DNA of 53,367 nt from positions 1 through 53,367 of the forward strand of contig JAGBXP010000011.1 in NCBI GenBank assembly GCA_017629215.1, in the 5' to 3' direction. Under the pieces are notes generated by a model, which saw nothing but the letters and a program-made list of their open reading frames with translations, did not search any database and had not been told where the DNA came from. Position numbers and translations under genes: made by a program. Source of the DNA: a bacterium. GTDB lineage: Bacteria > Cyanobacteriota > Vampirovibrionia > Gastranaerophilales > Gastranaerophilaceae. How positions within the stretch are numbered: the first letter of the stretch is position 1; each line of letters begins with the position of its first letter. Below, in pieces: positions 40,683 through 48,737 of this stretch.

Positions 40683-42638
40683 CTAATCACCGTTACAGCC
40701 GAAAGCAATTGTTACGTGTTCTTTCGGATTAATTGCTGAAATTTTGAAGCCTTTAGCATCTACTAAATATGCGACTTCATCACCTGTTGTTTGAAGTAAG
40801 CCCATTGTACCAGACAATGCTGTTCTAGTAATGTCAATAGGAGCTTTAATTGTATCTTTAACTACATCGTAAGTACTTCTACCAGCTGCAGGTAATTGAC
40901 CTTGGAATACTTCGCCTAAAGCAATACCTGTACCTGTTGATACGTCTTCAACTGCATTACCTAATGTTGTTAACATACCACCTGTTGTTCTACCTACAAT
41001 ACCTACCAAAGAACCAGCCCAAGTAAATGGAGCAGTTACTAATCTTGATATAATATTTGGCGTATTAGATTTATCAATTTGTGCTGTTAAGATTTGTCTT
41101 GGTAATGTTGCTTTGCATCCACAATGTTCAATATCTGTAAACGCAAGCTTTAAAGCACCTTTTTGACAACCGCTTGGTCTAATTACTTCAACAACTTTAC
41201 CGTGTACATTTGAACCACAAGGATATAAATGTCCATTAATTGTTACATCTTCAAGAGTTTTTGCTGCAAATTTTTGTCCAACGTGTGAAGATTTAGCAGT
41301 TACTTGGTCCTTAAATTCTAATTGAAGTGTAGGGATTTTAACTAATTCTTCTTCTTGTACGAATGCTTTTTTGTCAACAGGACAAATTGGACAATCGTTA
41401 TTTGCAGTTACTGGATTTTTATCAATACCAGCATTAACTCTTATATTTTGTAACATTGAAGCAATTTCTGCACGAGTTGCATCTTTGAATGGTGCAATCA
41501 TTTTAGGATTAGGAGAGTCATTTAACGCTCCTTTTTCTAGAGCTGTTGCAATAGGAATTTGCGCCCATTCAGGAACTGTATTACCATCAGTATATTGAGA
41601 TAAAATTTGTTGAGCTTTACATTTATCAACTTCTGGACATTTAATACCTTTAGCTAATGCGCATAAAGCTTCTGCTCTTGTTACATTATGATTAGGCATA
41701 AATGTTCCATTTGGATATCCTTTTAATAAGTTTTGGTGTACTGCAACAGTGATTGCTGAACTTGCCCAATGGTTAGTTGGTACGTCTGAGAATAATTTTT
41801 CAGGCATGCAAGAATACATGTTTTGGTCAAACCCTTTTACAAGCATAGTTGCAAACTCAGCTCTTGAAATTGATTTTGCTGGTTTAAATAATCTATCAGG
41901 GTAGCCTACAACAACATCGTTTGTTGCTAATTTATCAATTGGACAAGAAGCCCAATATCCGTTTGGTACATCTGGGAACATTTGTAATTGTGTTGGAACT
42001 GCAGCACCTGTCATATTTGCAAACGGTGATAAATCAAATGGCACTAATGATTTTTTAACAGCTTGTATAGAATTTGCTGTTCCCATTTGAATTGGACATC
42101 CCATGCCATCCATTCGGTTTTCGTCTCTTATAATTGGAATACCATTATGACTTCCGATATCATTTAAACATGGAATGTTAGAAGCAGCGCCAGTGATATT
42201 TCCATCAGTAGCTATTGTTGTTCCCATTGTTTGGCTACTTAACATGTTTTTACCTTCTCTACTAACATTGAAGCCTTCTGATGAATATACAGAGTCTGCT
42301 CTTGTTCCTACATAATTATTATACCCATATATTCCATTAGGGTAAGCATAAACTTGTCGCATATTTTCTCTGTCAAAACCACTTGTATTAGGACAAAGTG
42401 CGCAAGATGGAACAGGATCTGGTTCACATTTCGGTGCGACATCGCAACCACATGGATCTGGTTTTTCGTCGCAAGGACAAGCTTGACCAGTTACCACAGG
42501 TAAATCATTGCAACCACAAGTTGATTGATTAACAATCGGACGTTGGTTACAAGGGCAAGCTGCCATTACCGTATTGAACGAACACGTTGCTATACCAACG
42601 GCAATTGCAGCTGCCACAGTAAGTTTTCTAATCGTCAT
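40683..42638 (-). CDS. SLH-domain envelope protein with cysteine-rich N-terminus
   Basis: A 651-residue exported protein. Signal peptide at 1-27 (ending V-M-A-A). Residues 28-82 are cysteine- and proline-rich (C-P-C-N, C-G-C-N, C-P-C-D, C-G-C-D). Three SLH domains at about 221-268, 283-331 and 349-400 carry F-x-D-V-P-x-x-x-W-A and T-R-A-E motifs; SLH domains bind pyruvylated wall polymers. The C-terminal 220 residues include a strand-rich segment (V-G-Q-K-F-A-A-K, L-Y-P-C-G-S-N-V-H-G) and are not recognised. AAGGAGG before the ATG. Own terminator; probably abundant. Confidence 0.88.
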   Translation of the reverse strand: MTIRKLTVAAAIAVGIATCSFNTVMAACPCNQRPIVNQSTCGCNDLPVVTGQACPCDEKPDPCGCDVAPKCEPDPVPSCALCPNTSGFDRENMRQVYAYPNGIYGYNNYVGTRADSVYSSEGFNVSREGKNMLSSQTMGTTIATDGNITGAASNIPCLNDIGSHNGIPIIRDENRMDGMGCPIQMGTANSIQAVKKSLVPFDLSPFANMTGAAVPTQLQMFPDVPNGYWASCPIDKLATNDVVVGYPDRLFKPAKSISRAEFATMLVKGFDQNMYSCMPEKLFSDVPTNHWASSAITVAVHQNLLKGYPNGTFMPNHNVTRAEALCALAKGIKCPEVDKCKAQQILSQYTDGNTVPEWAQIPIATALEKGALNDSPNPKMIAPFKDATRAEIASMLQNIRVNAGIDKNPVTANNDCPICPVDKKAFVQEEELVKIPTLQLEFKDQVTAKSSHVGQKFAAKTLEDVTINGHLYPCGSNVHGKVVEVIRPSGCQKGALKLAFTDIEHCGCKATLPRQILTAQIDKSNTPNIISRLVTAPFTWAGSLVGIVGRTTGGMLTTLGNAVEDVSTGTGIALGEVFQGQLPAAGRSTYDVVKDTIKAPIDITRTALSGTMGLLQTTGDEVAYLVDAKGFKISAINPKEHVTIAFGCNGD

Positions 42639-42665
42639 TTTAACCTCCTTATAGGTAAAGTCTTT

Positions 42666-42690
42666 AGGTGAAATAATATAATTTTCACCT
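42666..42690 (-). other. inverted repeat in the leader of the SLH-protein gene
   Basis: AGGTGAAA ... TTTCACCT flanking an AT-rich core (about 42667-42691), some 30 bases before the ATG. It could be an operator or an mRNA hairpin. Confidence 0.4.
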
Positions 42691-42776
42691 TGTTACCACT
42701 TGATTATGAAGGTCTTGTAGATTAAAAACATTACCAAAAAAGTGAGTCCTATTGGGTAATAATTAAAATTATATAT

Positions 42777-43517
42777 TTATACCCATTCACATTCCATCAG
42801 GAACAATTCTTCTTTATTGTAATTTAGGAGTTTATGTACTGAAATATTTTCATTAACAAATTCAATTTGTGAAATTATTTTATCATCAAATTTTGCTTCT
42901 TTTTTATAAACCATATCAATAGTTTTAATTTTATGAGAATTTTTAAATTCAAAACTTAATGGTTCAAATGCCCAAATAACGTAATTTCCATTATTAGCGT
43001 GTCCGTTAACATCTAAATCATTATATCTAACTTCAAATTCTTTTTCCAAAATTGGATTTGTAATAGGTGATATTTTTTTAAATAATAAATCATCTTCTCT
43101 TTTTTGGAAAGGAATCATAAATTTGTTATCAGAAATAGCATTAGCAATTGGAACTAACGCTCTTGTATTTGTTTCTACAAGCGACCAAAGGCTATGTATT
43201 CTTGCTAATAATTTATTATCGTTGTTATATAATTCAAAATCACGATAAGCGAAAAGCTTATTATATCCTCTTGGTTCAGTTTTTAATATTAATTCTTGAA
43301 CGTCAAAAGGATATTCATTAAATTCCATTCTATATTTTAATAGAAACCAAGCATAATTAAGCGGATGTATAAAAGAATACCCAAACCCGAGATCTTCAGC
43401 ATTTTTACTTGCAATATCTTGTAAAAAGTTTAATAATGCAAAAGGTTTCATCGCTAGATTTTGCTCAATCTCTGAATATTTAACCAATATTTTTTCTTGG
43501 TATCCATCAATAATCAT
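42777..43517 (-). CDS. acyl-ACP thioesterase
   Basis: A 246-residue double hot-dog protein of the acyl-ACP thioesterase (FatA/FatB-like) family, which releases free fatty acids from acyl carrier protein. Domain 1 has S-E-I-E-Q-N-L-A-M-K-P-F and the W-F-L-L-K-Y-R-M segment. Domain 2 holds the catalytic set in Y-N-D-L-D-V-N-G-H-A-N-N (Asp, Asn, His) near 165-176. Normal length for the bacterial family. Single gene. Confidence 0.87.
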   Translation of the reverse strand: MIIDGYQEKILVKYSEIEQNLAMKPFALLNFLQDIASKNAEDLGFGYSFIHPLNYAWFLLKYRMEFNEYPFDVQELILKTEPRGYNKLFAYRDFELYNNDNKLLARIHSLWSLVETNTRALVPIANAISDNKFMIPFQKREDDLLFKKISPITNPILEKEFEVRYNDLDVNGHANNGNYVIWAFEPLSFEFKNSHKIKTIDMVYKKEAKFDDKIISQIEFVNENISVHKLLNYNKEELFLMECEWV

Positions 43518-43578
43518 AGGTCGATTATAACATATACTATTAAATTTTTATAGTAAATTAAAATATTAACATTCAATG

Positions 43579-44988
43579 CTATGATTTGTTTTTTATAATA
43601 AATTCTACATTTGATTTTCCTAGAGTTTTTTTGAATAGATTTTTAGTAAACTCCATAAATTCTTCATTAAATTCAGATTCTGGAAGCTCAAATTTATAGT
43701 TTTCATCCGGATGAGATTTAAGTGTCTCAATTAAATTACCATGAGCTAATTTATTAAAATTAAAATGTTTTTGAACAAAAAATGTTATTAGTTTTTTAAA
43801 CAATAAATCATTTGAATCTGTAGAAAAAGCTATTTTTGAATCTTCTTTACCTTTTACTTGTTTTAAATACTTCATAATCTTAATTTTCTTAATAGCTGAA
43901 TCTGTATTTGAAACAAATAAAGTTTGCTGTTTTAAACAAATGTCAATAATTTCTTTTATATCAACATTTAGAGCTTGTGCAATTTTTTTTAAATTATTAT
44001 ATATTACATTAGCTTCGCGATAAAATATAGAAGGCAAAGCAAATGCAGCTTCTATAAAATCTTCTTGTTTAATATTTAAGTTCTTTGCATTTTCTTCTAA
44101 ATTTTTACTTAATTTATCAGGTTTTATAAAAAATAATGGAGGATGTTTTATAGCAGCTAATACAAAGCGTTTTTCTTCTGTTTCTAATATCTTTGAGGCA
44201 TTATATATCTTTTCAAACAATTTATTCTCATCAGCTGACATAAAATAAGAATCTGTTGATAATGATTTGTAAATTTTTTCTAATGGTAGTTCTAGCGCAT
44301 ATTTTTCTTTTAATTTTTTTGCAAGATTTTTAAGTTGAAGTGGTAAATTCCCTGTTTTATTTTGAATTTTTAAAATATATCTATCTTTTCTATGGGTAAT
44401 AGAAGATTTTTGTACATTTAATTCTTTTGCCATTTTACTATTACTATAATTTTTAAGAAAAAACTTTTCCTCTTCTGTTAAACAAGATTTTTCAATAATT
44501 TTATCCAATTTTACAACATTTTTAAAATTTTCTTGCTCATTTTTTTTACTAGTATAAACTGGTAAATCCATTTCAGTAATAAAATCATTTTGTTCTAAAT
44601 TAGTATAATTTATTGAAGAACTTAGGCTAACAAGTCCTAAATTATGTTTAAGACAATTTTTATTAGGTTTAATTTCATTAATTTTTGATATAAAATCATT
44701 TTTTGATAATGTTTTTTTTCTAATATTATTTAATAATATAAAAAATTCTAAATATAAATCTTGTGCAAAATCTTCTTTTATATGCCAAAAATTAGTTTTT
44801 AAGTCTATTTCTTTATGCAAATGTTTTTCAAAAAACTTAAAAGCCTCGTTGTTTAAACTTTTAAGCTCACTATCAGAAGCTTTTATATATTTATTTAATA
44901 GCTTTTTTGATTCTAACAATTCTTTTTTATTAAGCTTTATCGTTTTGAAAGAAGTATGATTATTATACTGATTGTTTATTATGTTCAT
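43579..44988 (-). CDS. modular repeat protein, paralogue 1: HTH plus two to three mTERF-like repeats
   Basis: A 469-residue protein, unrecognised as a whole. N-terminal tag T-S-F-K-T-I-K-L (12-19). Conserved helical region 20-110. One helix-turn-helix unit of sigma-4/LuxR type at 169-208 (L-T-E-E-E-K-F-F-L-K-N-Y, M-A-K-E-L-N-V-Q-K-S-S-I). Two 36-residue helical repeats plus a partial one at about 278-350 (A-A-I-K-H-P-P-L-F). Shared C-terminal domain 395-469 (Y-K-F-E-L-P-E-S-E-F, F-I-I-K-N). The N-terminus is nearly identical to paralogue 2, so they arose by recent duplication. Its leader overlaps the end of paralogue 2. Confidence 0.75.
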   Translation of the reverse strand: MNIINNQYNNHTSFKTIKLNKKELLESKKLLNKYIKASDSELKSLNNEAFKFFEKHLHKEIDLKTNFWHIKEDFAQDLYLEFFILLNNIRKKTLSKNDFISKINEIKPNKNCLKHNLGLVSLSSSINYTNLEQNDFITEMDLPVYTSKKNEQENFKNVVKLDKIIEKSCLTEEEKFFLKNYSNSKMAKELNVQKSSITHRKDRYILKIQNKTGNLPLQLKNLAKKLKEKYALELPLEKIYKSLSTDSYFMSADENKLFEKIYNASKILETEEKRFVLAAIKHPPLFFIKPDKLSKNLEENAKNLNIKQEDFIEAAFALPSIFYREANVIYNNLKKIAQALNVDIKEIIDICLKQQTLFVSNTDSAIKKIKIMKYLKQVKGKEDSKIAFSTDSNDLLFKKLITFFVQKHFNFNKLAHGNLIETLKSHPDENYKFELPESEFNEEFMEFTKNLFKKTLGKSNVEFIIKNKS

Positions 44989-44991
44989 GAC

Positions 44992-46854
44992 TCAGGCCTT
45001 TTTTATTATAAATTCTACATTAGATTCAATCTGATTATCTTCGAAAAATTTTTTTGTAAATCTAATAAATTCGTCATTCAATTCGTGTTTTGGCAACTCA
45101 AATTTATAGATTGTAGTATGAGACGTTTTTATCATATTAATTAAATCATTTAAATTTAATCTTTTTATTTTAAAATGTTTTTTGATTAAATATACTAATA
45201 ATTTTTGCATTAATACATCACTTGATTGTGGGGAATAATTAAATTTATTATCTTCAATTCCTTGTATTTGTTTTATATAATTTAATAATAAGCTTTTTTT
45301 ATAAATAGCTTGAGGATTTCTACTAAATAAATTTGGTTGTTTTAATCCTTGATTAATAATATCTTTCTTATCTATATTCAAAAGTTTAGCTGCATCATCA
45401 ATATTTTTATATAAAGTTTCTGGCTTTTGATAAAATAAAGCAGGATGTTTTATTGCAGCTTCTATTAATTCTTCAATACTAATATCAAAATTATTTGCTG
45501 TCTCTTTAATATTATTATATAAAGTTTCTGGCTTTTGATAAAATAATTGTGGTTGACGCAAAGCTATCTTAATATAATCCTCTCTATTAACATTAAACAA
45601 TTTTACACATTTTATTACATTTGCATATAAAGTTTCCGATTTTTGAATAAAAAGGTTTGGTGATTTAAGCCCAGCTTTAATAAAAGCGTCCTTGCTAACA
45701 TTAAAAATTTCAGAACTATTAACTATATTTTTAAATAATGTTTCTGTTTTTTGGCAAAACAATCCTGGTGATTTAATTGCAGCTCTTATAAGTATGTCTT
45801 TGTTAATATTAAATTTTTGCGCAGTACCATTAATATTTTGATATAATGTTTCCGAATTTTGATAAAATAATTGAGGATGTTTTAAAGCAGCCTTAATAAA
45901 AAGCTCTTCACTAATCTTAAAAAGTTTTGAACTATTTTTTACATTGTTATACAAAATTTCTGGATTTTGATAAAAAAGATTAGGTTGCTCAATTGCAGCC
46001 TTAACAAATTCTTTTTCAGGAACATTTAATAACCTAGAGTTTTTTGATACATTTTCAAATAATTTATCATTTTCGAGTGCTATTAATTGTTCTGTTGATA
46101 AAAATAAATCTACGACTTTTTGAATAGGATATTCTAATTTGTATCTTGATTTTAATTCATAAGCTATTTTATCAATTTCAACAGGTAAAATCCCTGTATT
46201 ATATTGCAATTTACGAAAACTAGTTCTTTTAATATAAGCAATTCTGCCATATGATTTATTAAAATTATTTGCAATATCTTTAATCTTCATACCCTTCTTA
46301 TAATCTTGAATAATATCTTTTTCTTGTATACTAAGACAAGATTTATCAAGTAACTTTGATAATTTATTGTTAAGCTTTTTGCCTTTATTAGTTTTTGTAG
46401 AGTCATAATATATCGGCAGATTTGCTTCGGTTAATAAATTTGATTTTTCTAATGAAGTATCACTTATTGACTCATATATACTTTTCTCTAAAATACCACT
46501 TTTTATTGTATTTTTATCTGGTTTAATTTTATTTAATTGAGGGATAAAATCTTCAATTGGTAATATTTTTTTTCTAATATTATCTAACAATATAAAGAAT
46601 TCTAAAAACAATTCTTGCGCAAAATCTTCTTTTATATGATTTTTATTAGTTTTTAAGTTTATTTCTTTATGCAAATGTTTTTCAAAAAACTTAAAAGTTT
46701 CGTTTTTTAAGCTTTCAAGTTCACTATCAGAAGCTTTTATATATTTATTTAAAAGCTTTTTTGATTCTAACAATTCTTTTTTATTAAGCGTTATCGCTTT
46801 GAAACTAATTTTATTTTGTGGAGTACAATATATTTTATTATTGTTTATATTCAT
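44992..46854 (-). CDS. modular repeat protein, paralogue 2: HTH plus six mTERF-like 36-residue repeats
   Basis: A 620-residue protein. Tag I-S-F-K-A-I-T-L (16-23), helical N-region, one HTH unit at 174-216, then six consecutive 36-residue repeats at 286-501 with flanking degenerate copies. Consensus A-A-h-K-x-P-x-L-F-Y-Q-K-x-E-T-L-Y-x-N-I, then x-x-h-F-N-I-s-x-E-x-h-I. The invariant Pro followed by L-F and the two- to three-helix period recall mTERF repeats, which bind nucleic acid in mitochondria and chloroplasts. C-terminal domain 545-620. I start at 46854 (M-N-I-N-N-N), matching the other paralogues, not at 46887. Confidence 0.75.
   Translation of the reverse strand: MNINNNKIYCTPQNKISFKAITLNKKELLESKKLLNKYIKASDSELESLKNETFKFFEKHLHKEINLKTNKNHIKEDFAQELFLEFFILLDNIRKKILPIEDFIPQLNKIKPDKNTIKSGILEKSIYESISDTSLEKSNLLTEANLPIYYDSTKTNKGKKLNNKLSKLLDKSCLSIQEKDIIQDYKKGMKIKDIANNFNKSYGRIAYIKRTSFRKLQYNTGILPVEIDKIAYELKSRYKLEYPIQKVVDLFLSTEQLIALENDKLFENVSKNSRLLNVPEKEFVKAAIEQPNLFYQNPEILYNNVKNSSKLFKISEELFIKAALKHPQLFYQNSETLYQNINGTAQKFNINKDILIRAAIKSPGLFCQKTETLFKNIVNSSEIFNVSKDAFIKAGLKSPNLFIQKSETLYANVIKCVKLFNVNREDYIKIALRQPQLFYQKPETLYNNIKETANNFDISIEELIEAAIKHPALFYQKPETLYKNIDDAAKLLNIDKKDIINQGLKQPNLFSRNPQAIYKKSLLLNYIKQIQGIEDNKFNYSPQSSDVLMQKLLVYLIKKHFKIKRLNLNDLINMIKTSHTTIYKFELPKHELNDEFIRFTKKFFEDNQIESNVEFIIKKA
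45352..45999 (-). repeat. six in-frame 108-bp repeats within paralogue 2
   Basis: Each unit encodes 36 residues beginning A-A/G-I/L-K-x-P. Units differ at both DNA and protein level by roughly half of their residues, so this is an old array under selection, not a fresh microsatellite. Confidence 0.85.
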
Positions 46855-46906
46855 TATACAAAAGACCTTTTCTATTCTAAAATACAAAAATATTTTTTTT
46901 TGCTAG

Positions 46907-48691
46907 TTATATTTTTATATTGAAATAAGCTTTTAGTTTACCAGGAGTTGTTGCGAATAATTCATTTGCATATCCAATAAACTCTTTTCTATACTCAGAA
47001 TCAGGAATTTCAAACATACAAATTTCTTTTGGATGTTTTTTAATAAGATTAGCTAAACTAGCATTGTCTGCAATTTCTTCAAAGAAATGACTTTGAACTA
47101 AATACGTTAAGATTTTTTTATATAAATCTTTTCTATCATCTTCTATTTCGAGATTTAGGTTATGTTTTTTGATTAAATTTTTTGCATAACCTTTAATTCC
47201 TAAACTTTCATCATTTATCGTTTCGTTCTTTGTAGCTTCATTTTTGAAAGTATTTGATTTAAGTTTTATTTTATATTCTACAATAAGTTCTTTAATTTCT
47301 GGTGCAAATTTTTTGCGTTTTCTTTCTTCTCCTAAAAAATCTTTTTTCATCTGAATAATTTTTTGTTTTGTAAGACCTAGGTCTGTATAAATTTCTTTTT
47401 GCATTTTACCAGCAATTAAACCTTCAAGAACAGCTTTTTGTAATTCAAATTCTTTTTGTTCTTTTTTAGCTATTATCTCTTTGTATTCATCTATAACTTT
47501 ATTTAATTCAGGAGGTAGTTCTTTTCTGTTTTCTGAATTAATTTTTATATATTTATCTCTTCTAAGGAAAATTGATCTTTTGTGTAATTTTAATTTAGGT
47601 GCAATTTCATCAATTGTCATACCTTTTATTAAACATTGAAAAAGTTTTATGTTTTCATTAACATTATTAATTTCTTTTTTATTTTTTATATTTATGCACT
47701 TTTCTACTAAAGCTTTATTTTCAGGAGAAAAATTTTCAAGATAATTATCAATTTTAAACCAAGCACTTTGTCTTATTGCATTGACATCATCCCTACTTAA
47801 ATTCATTTCTTTTATGATTTGTCCTGTTGTTTTATTATTTATATAAATTTCAAGGTATTTTTTTTCATTAAGGTTTAAATTTTTTCCTTTTGACACAACT
47901 TGAGAACTAAGAAAATTCTCAGCTAGTGTTCTTATTTTTCGAGGAAATTGGTCTATATTTTTGTTAATTTTCGATGTAATGCTATCCCTTTTGTTAATAA
48001 AATCGTGTAAAGTATATCCTAAATCCTTAGCTATATCTATTCTAGATGTACCATCTAAAGTACGTTTAATAATTTTTAAATCTACTTCGCTTAAATCTAG
48101 TCCTTCATATATAGTCATAAATCTTCCAGCAAGTTTTCTATTTTCTTGCGAAAGTTTTTCAAAATTTTCATTAATTTTAAATATAATATTAATTATTTTG
48201 CTCGTATAATCATTCAAGTCGATATTCATCTTTTTTATAATATTTAGTTTAGTATCACCATAAATATAATTCTTTATTAAATTTATTTCTTCTTCATTAA
48301 AATCAATATTAGATTTATCTATTTGATTGAAATTTGAAGTATTAATAGCTGATGTTTTTTCTAGCATGTTATTTAATTCTGTATAAAAAAGCTTTGTTGT
48401 TAATTTTTCATTACGAAAGATTTTAAGTAACGAACGAAAATTCGACATTACTTTTTGAGTATAATTTACTATATTAATTTGAATTTTTGATTGTTGAGCA
48501 ATTTCATTGTTTAAATGTTTTTGAACTAAATTAATAATATTTTGTTCAGCTTTTTCAAGCTGACTTGCAGGGGCATTTATATAAGAACCTAAACTTTTTT
48601 TAAATTGATAAAATTCTTCTCTTTGCAATTTTATTGCTTGGAAACTAGGTGCGTTAAACGATTTATAATTAATATTTTGGTTGATATTCAT
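46907..48691 (-). CDS. modular repeat protein, paralogue 3: array of five HTH-like units
   Basis: A 594-residue, lysine-rich protein. Tag P-S-F-Q-A-I-K-L (15-22). Five helix-turn-helix-like units at about 132-172, 200-243, 273-314, 345-385 and 416-453, with patterns such as L-D-G-T-S-R-I-D-I-A-K-D-L-G-Y and L-E-G-L-I-A-G-K-M-Q-K-E-I-Y-T-D-L-G-L. Linkers repeat the pattern P-x-E-x-R-x-L-A-E-x-x-L. C-terminal domain 497-594 (F-E-I-P-D-S-E-Y, Y-F-N-I-K). Likely a DNA- or RNA-binding protein, but the target is unknown. Conserved TAACTAGCAAAA leader upstream. Confidence 0.75.
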   Translation of the reverse strand: MNINQNINYKSFNAPSFQAIKLQREEFYQFKKSLGSYINAPASQLEKAEQNIINLVQKHLNNEIAQQSKIQINIVNYTQKVMSNFRSLLKIFRNEKLTTKLFYTELNNMLEKTSAINTSNFNQIDKSNIDFNEEEINLIKNYIYGDTKLNIIKKMNIDLNDYTSKIINIIFKINENFEKLSQENRKLAGRFMTIYEGLDLSEVDLKIIKRTLDGTSRIDIAKDLGYTLHDFINKRDSITSKINKNIDQFPRKIRTLAENFLSSQVVSKGKNLNLNEKKYLEIYINNKTTGQIIKEMNLSRDDVNAIRQSAWFKIDNYLENFSPENKALVEKCINIKNKKEINNVNENIKLFQCLIKGMTIDEIAPKLKLHKRSIFLRRDKYIKINSENRKELPPELNKVIDEYKEIIAKKEQKEFELQKAVLEGLIAGKMQKEIYTDLGLTKQKIIQMKKDFLGEERKRKKFAPEIKELIVEYKIKLKSNTFKNEATKNETINDESLGIKGYAKNLIKKHNLNLEIEDDRKDLYKKILTYLVQSHFFEEIADNASLANLIKKHPKEICMFEIPDSEYRKEFIGYANELFATTPGKLKAYFNIKI

Positions 48692-48737
48692 GAAATTAAG
48701 ACCTTTTTTATTTTAAAACTTGAAATAAAAATTTTTG

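Noticed and set aside
45352..45999. Interpretation of the 36-residue repeats as TPR or ankyrin
   Set aside because: The W-L-G-Y-A-F-A-P TPR pattern and the ankyrin T-P-L-H motif are absent; the fixed P-x-L-F fits neither.
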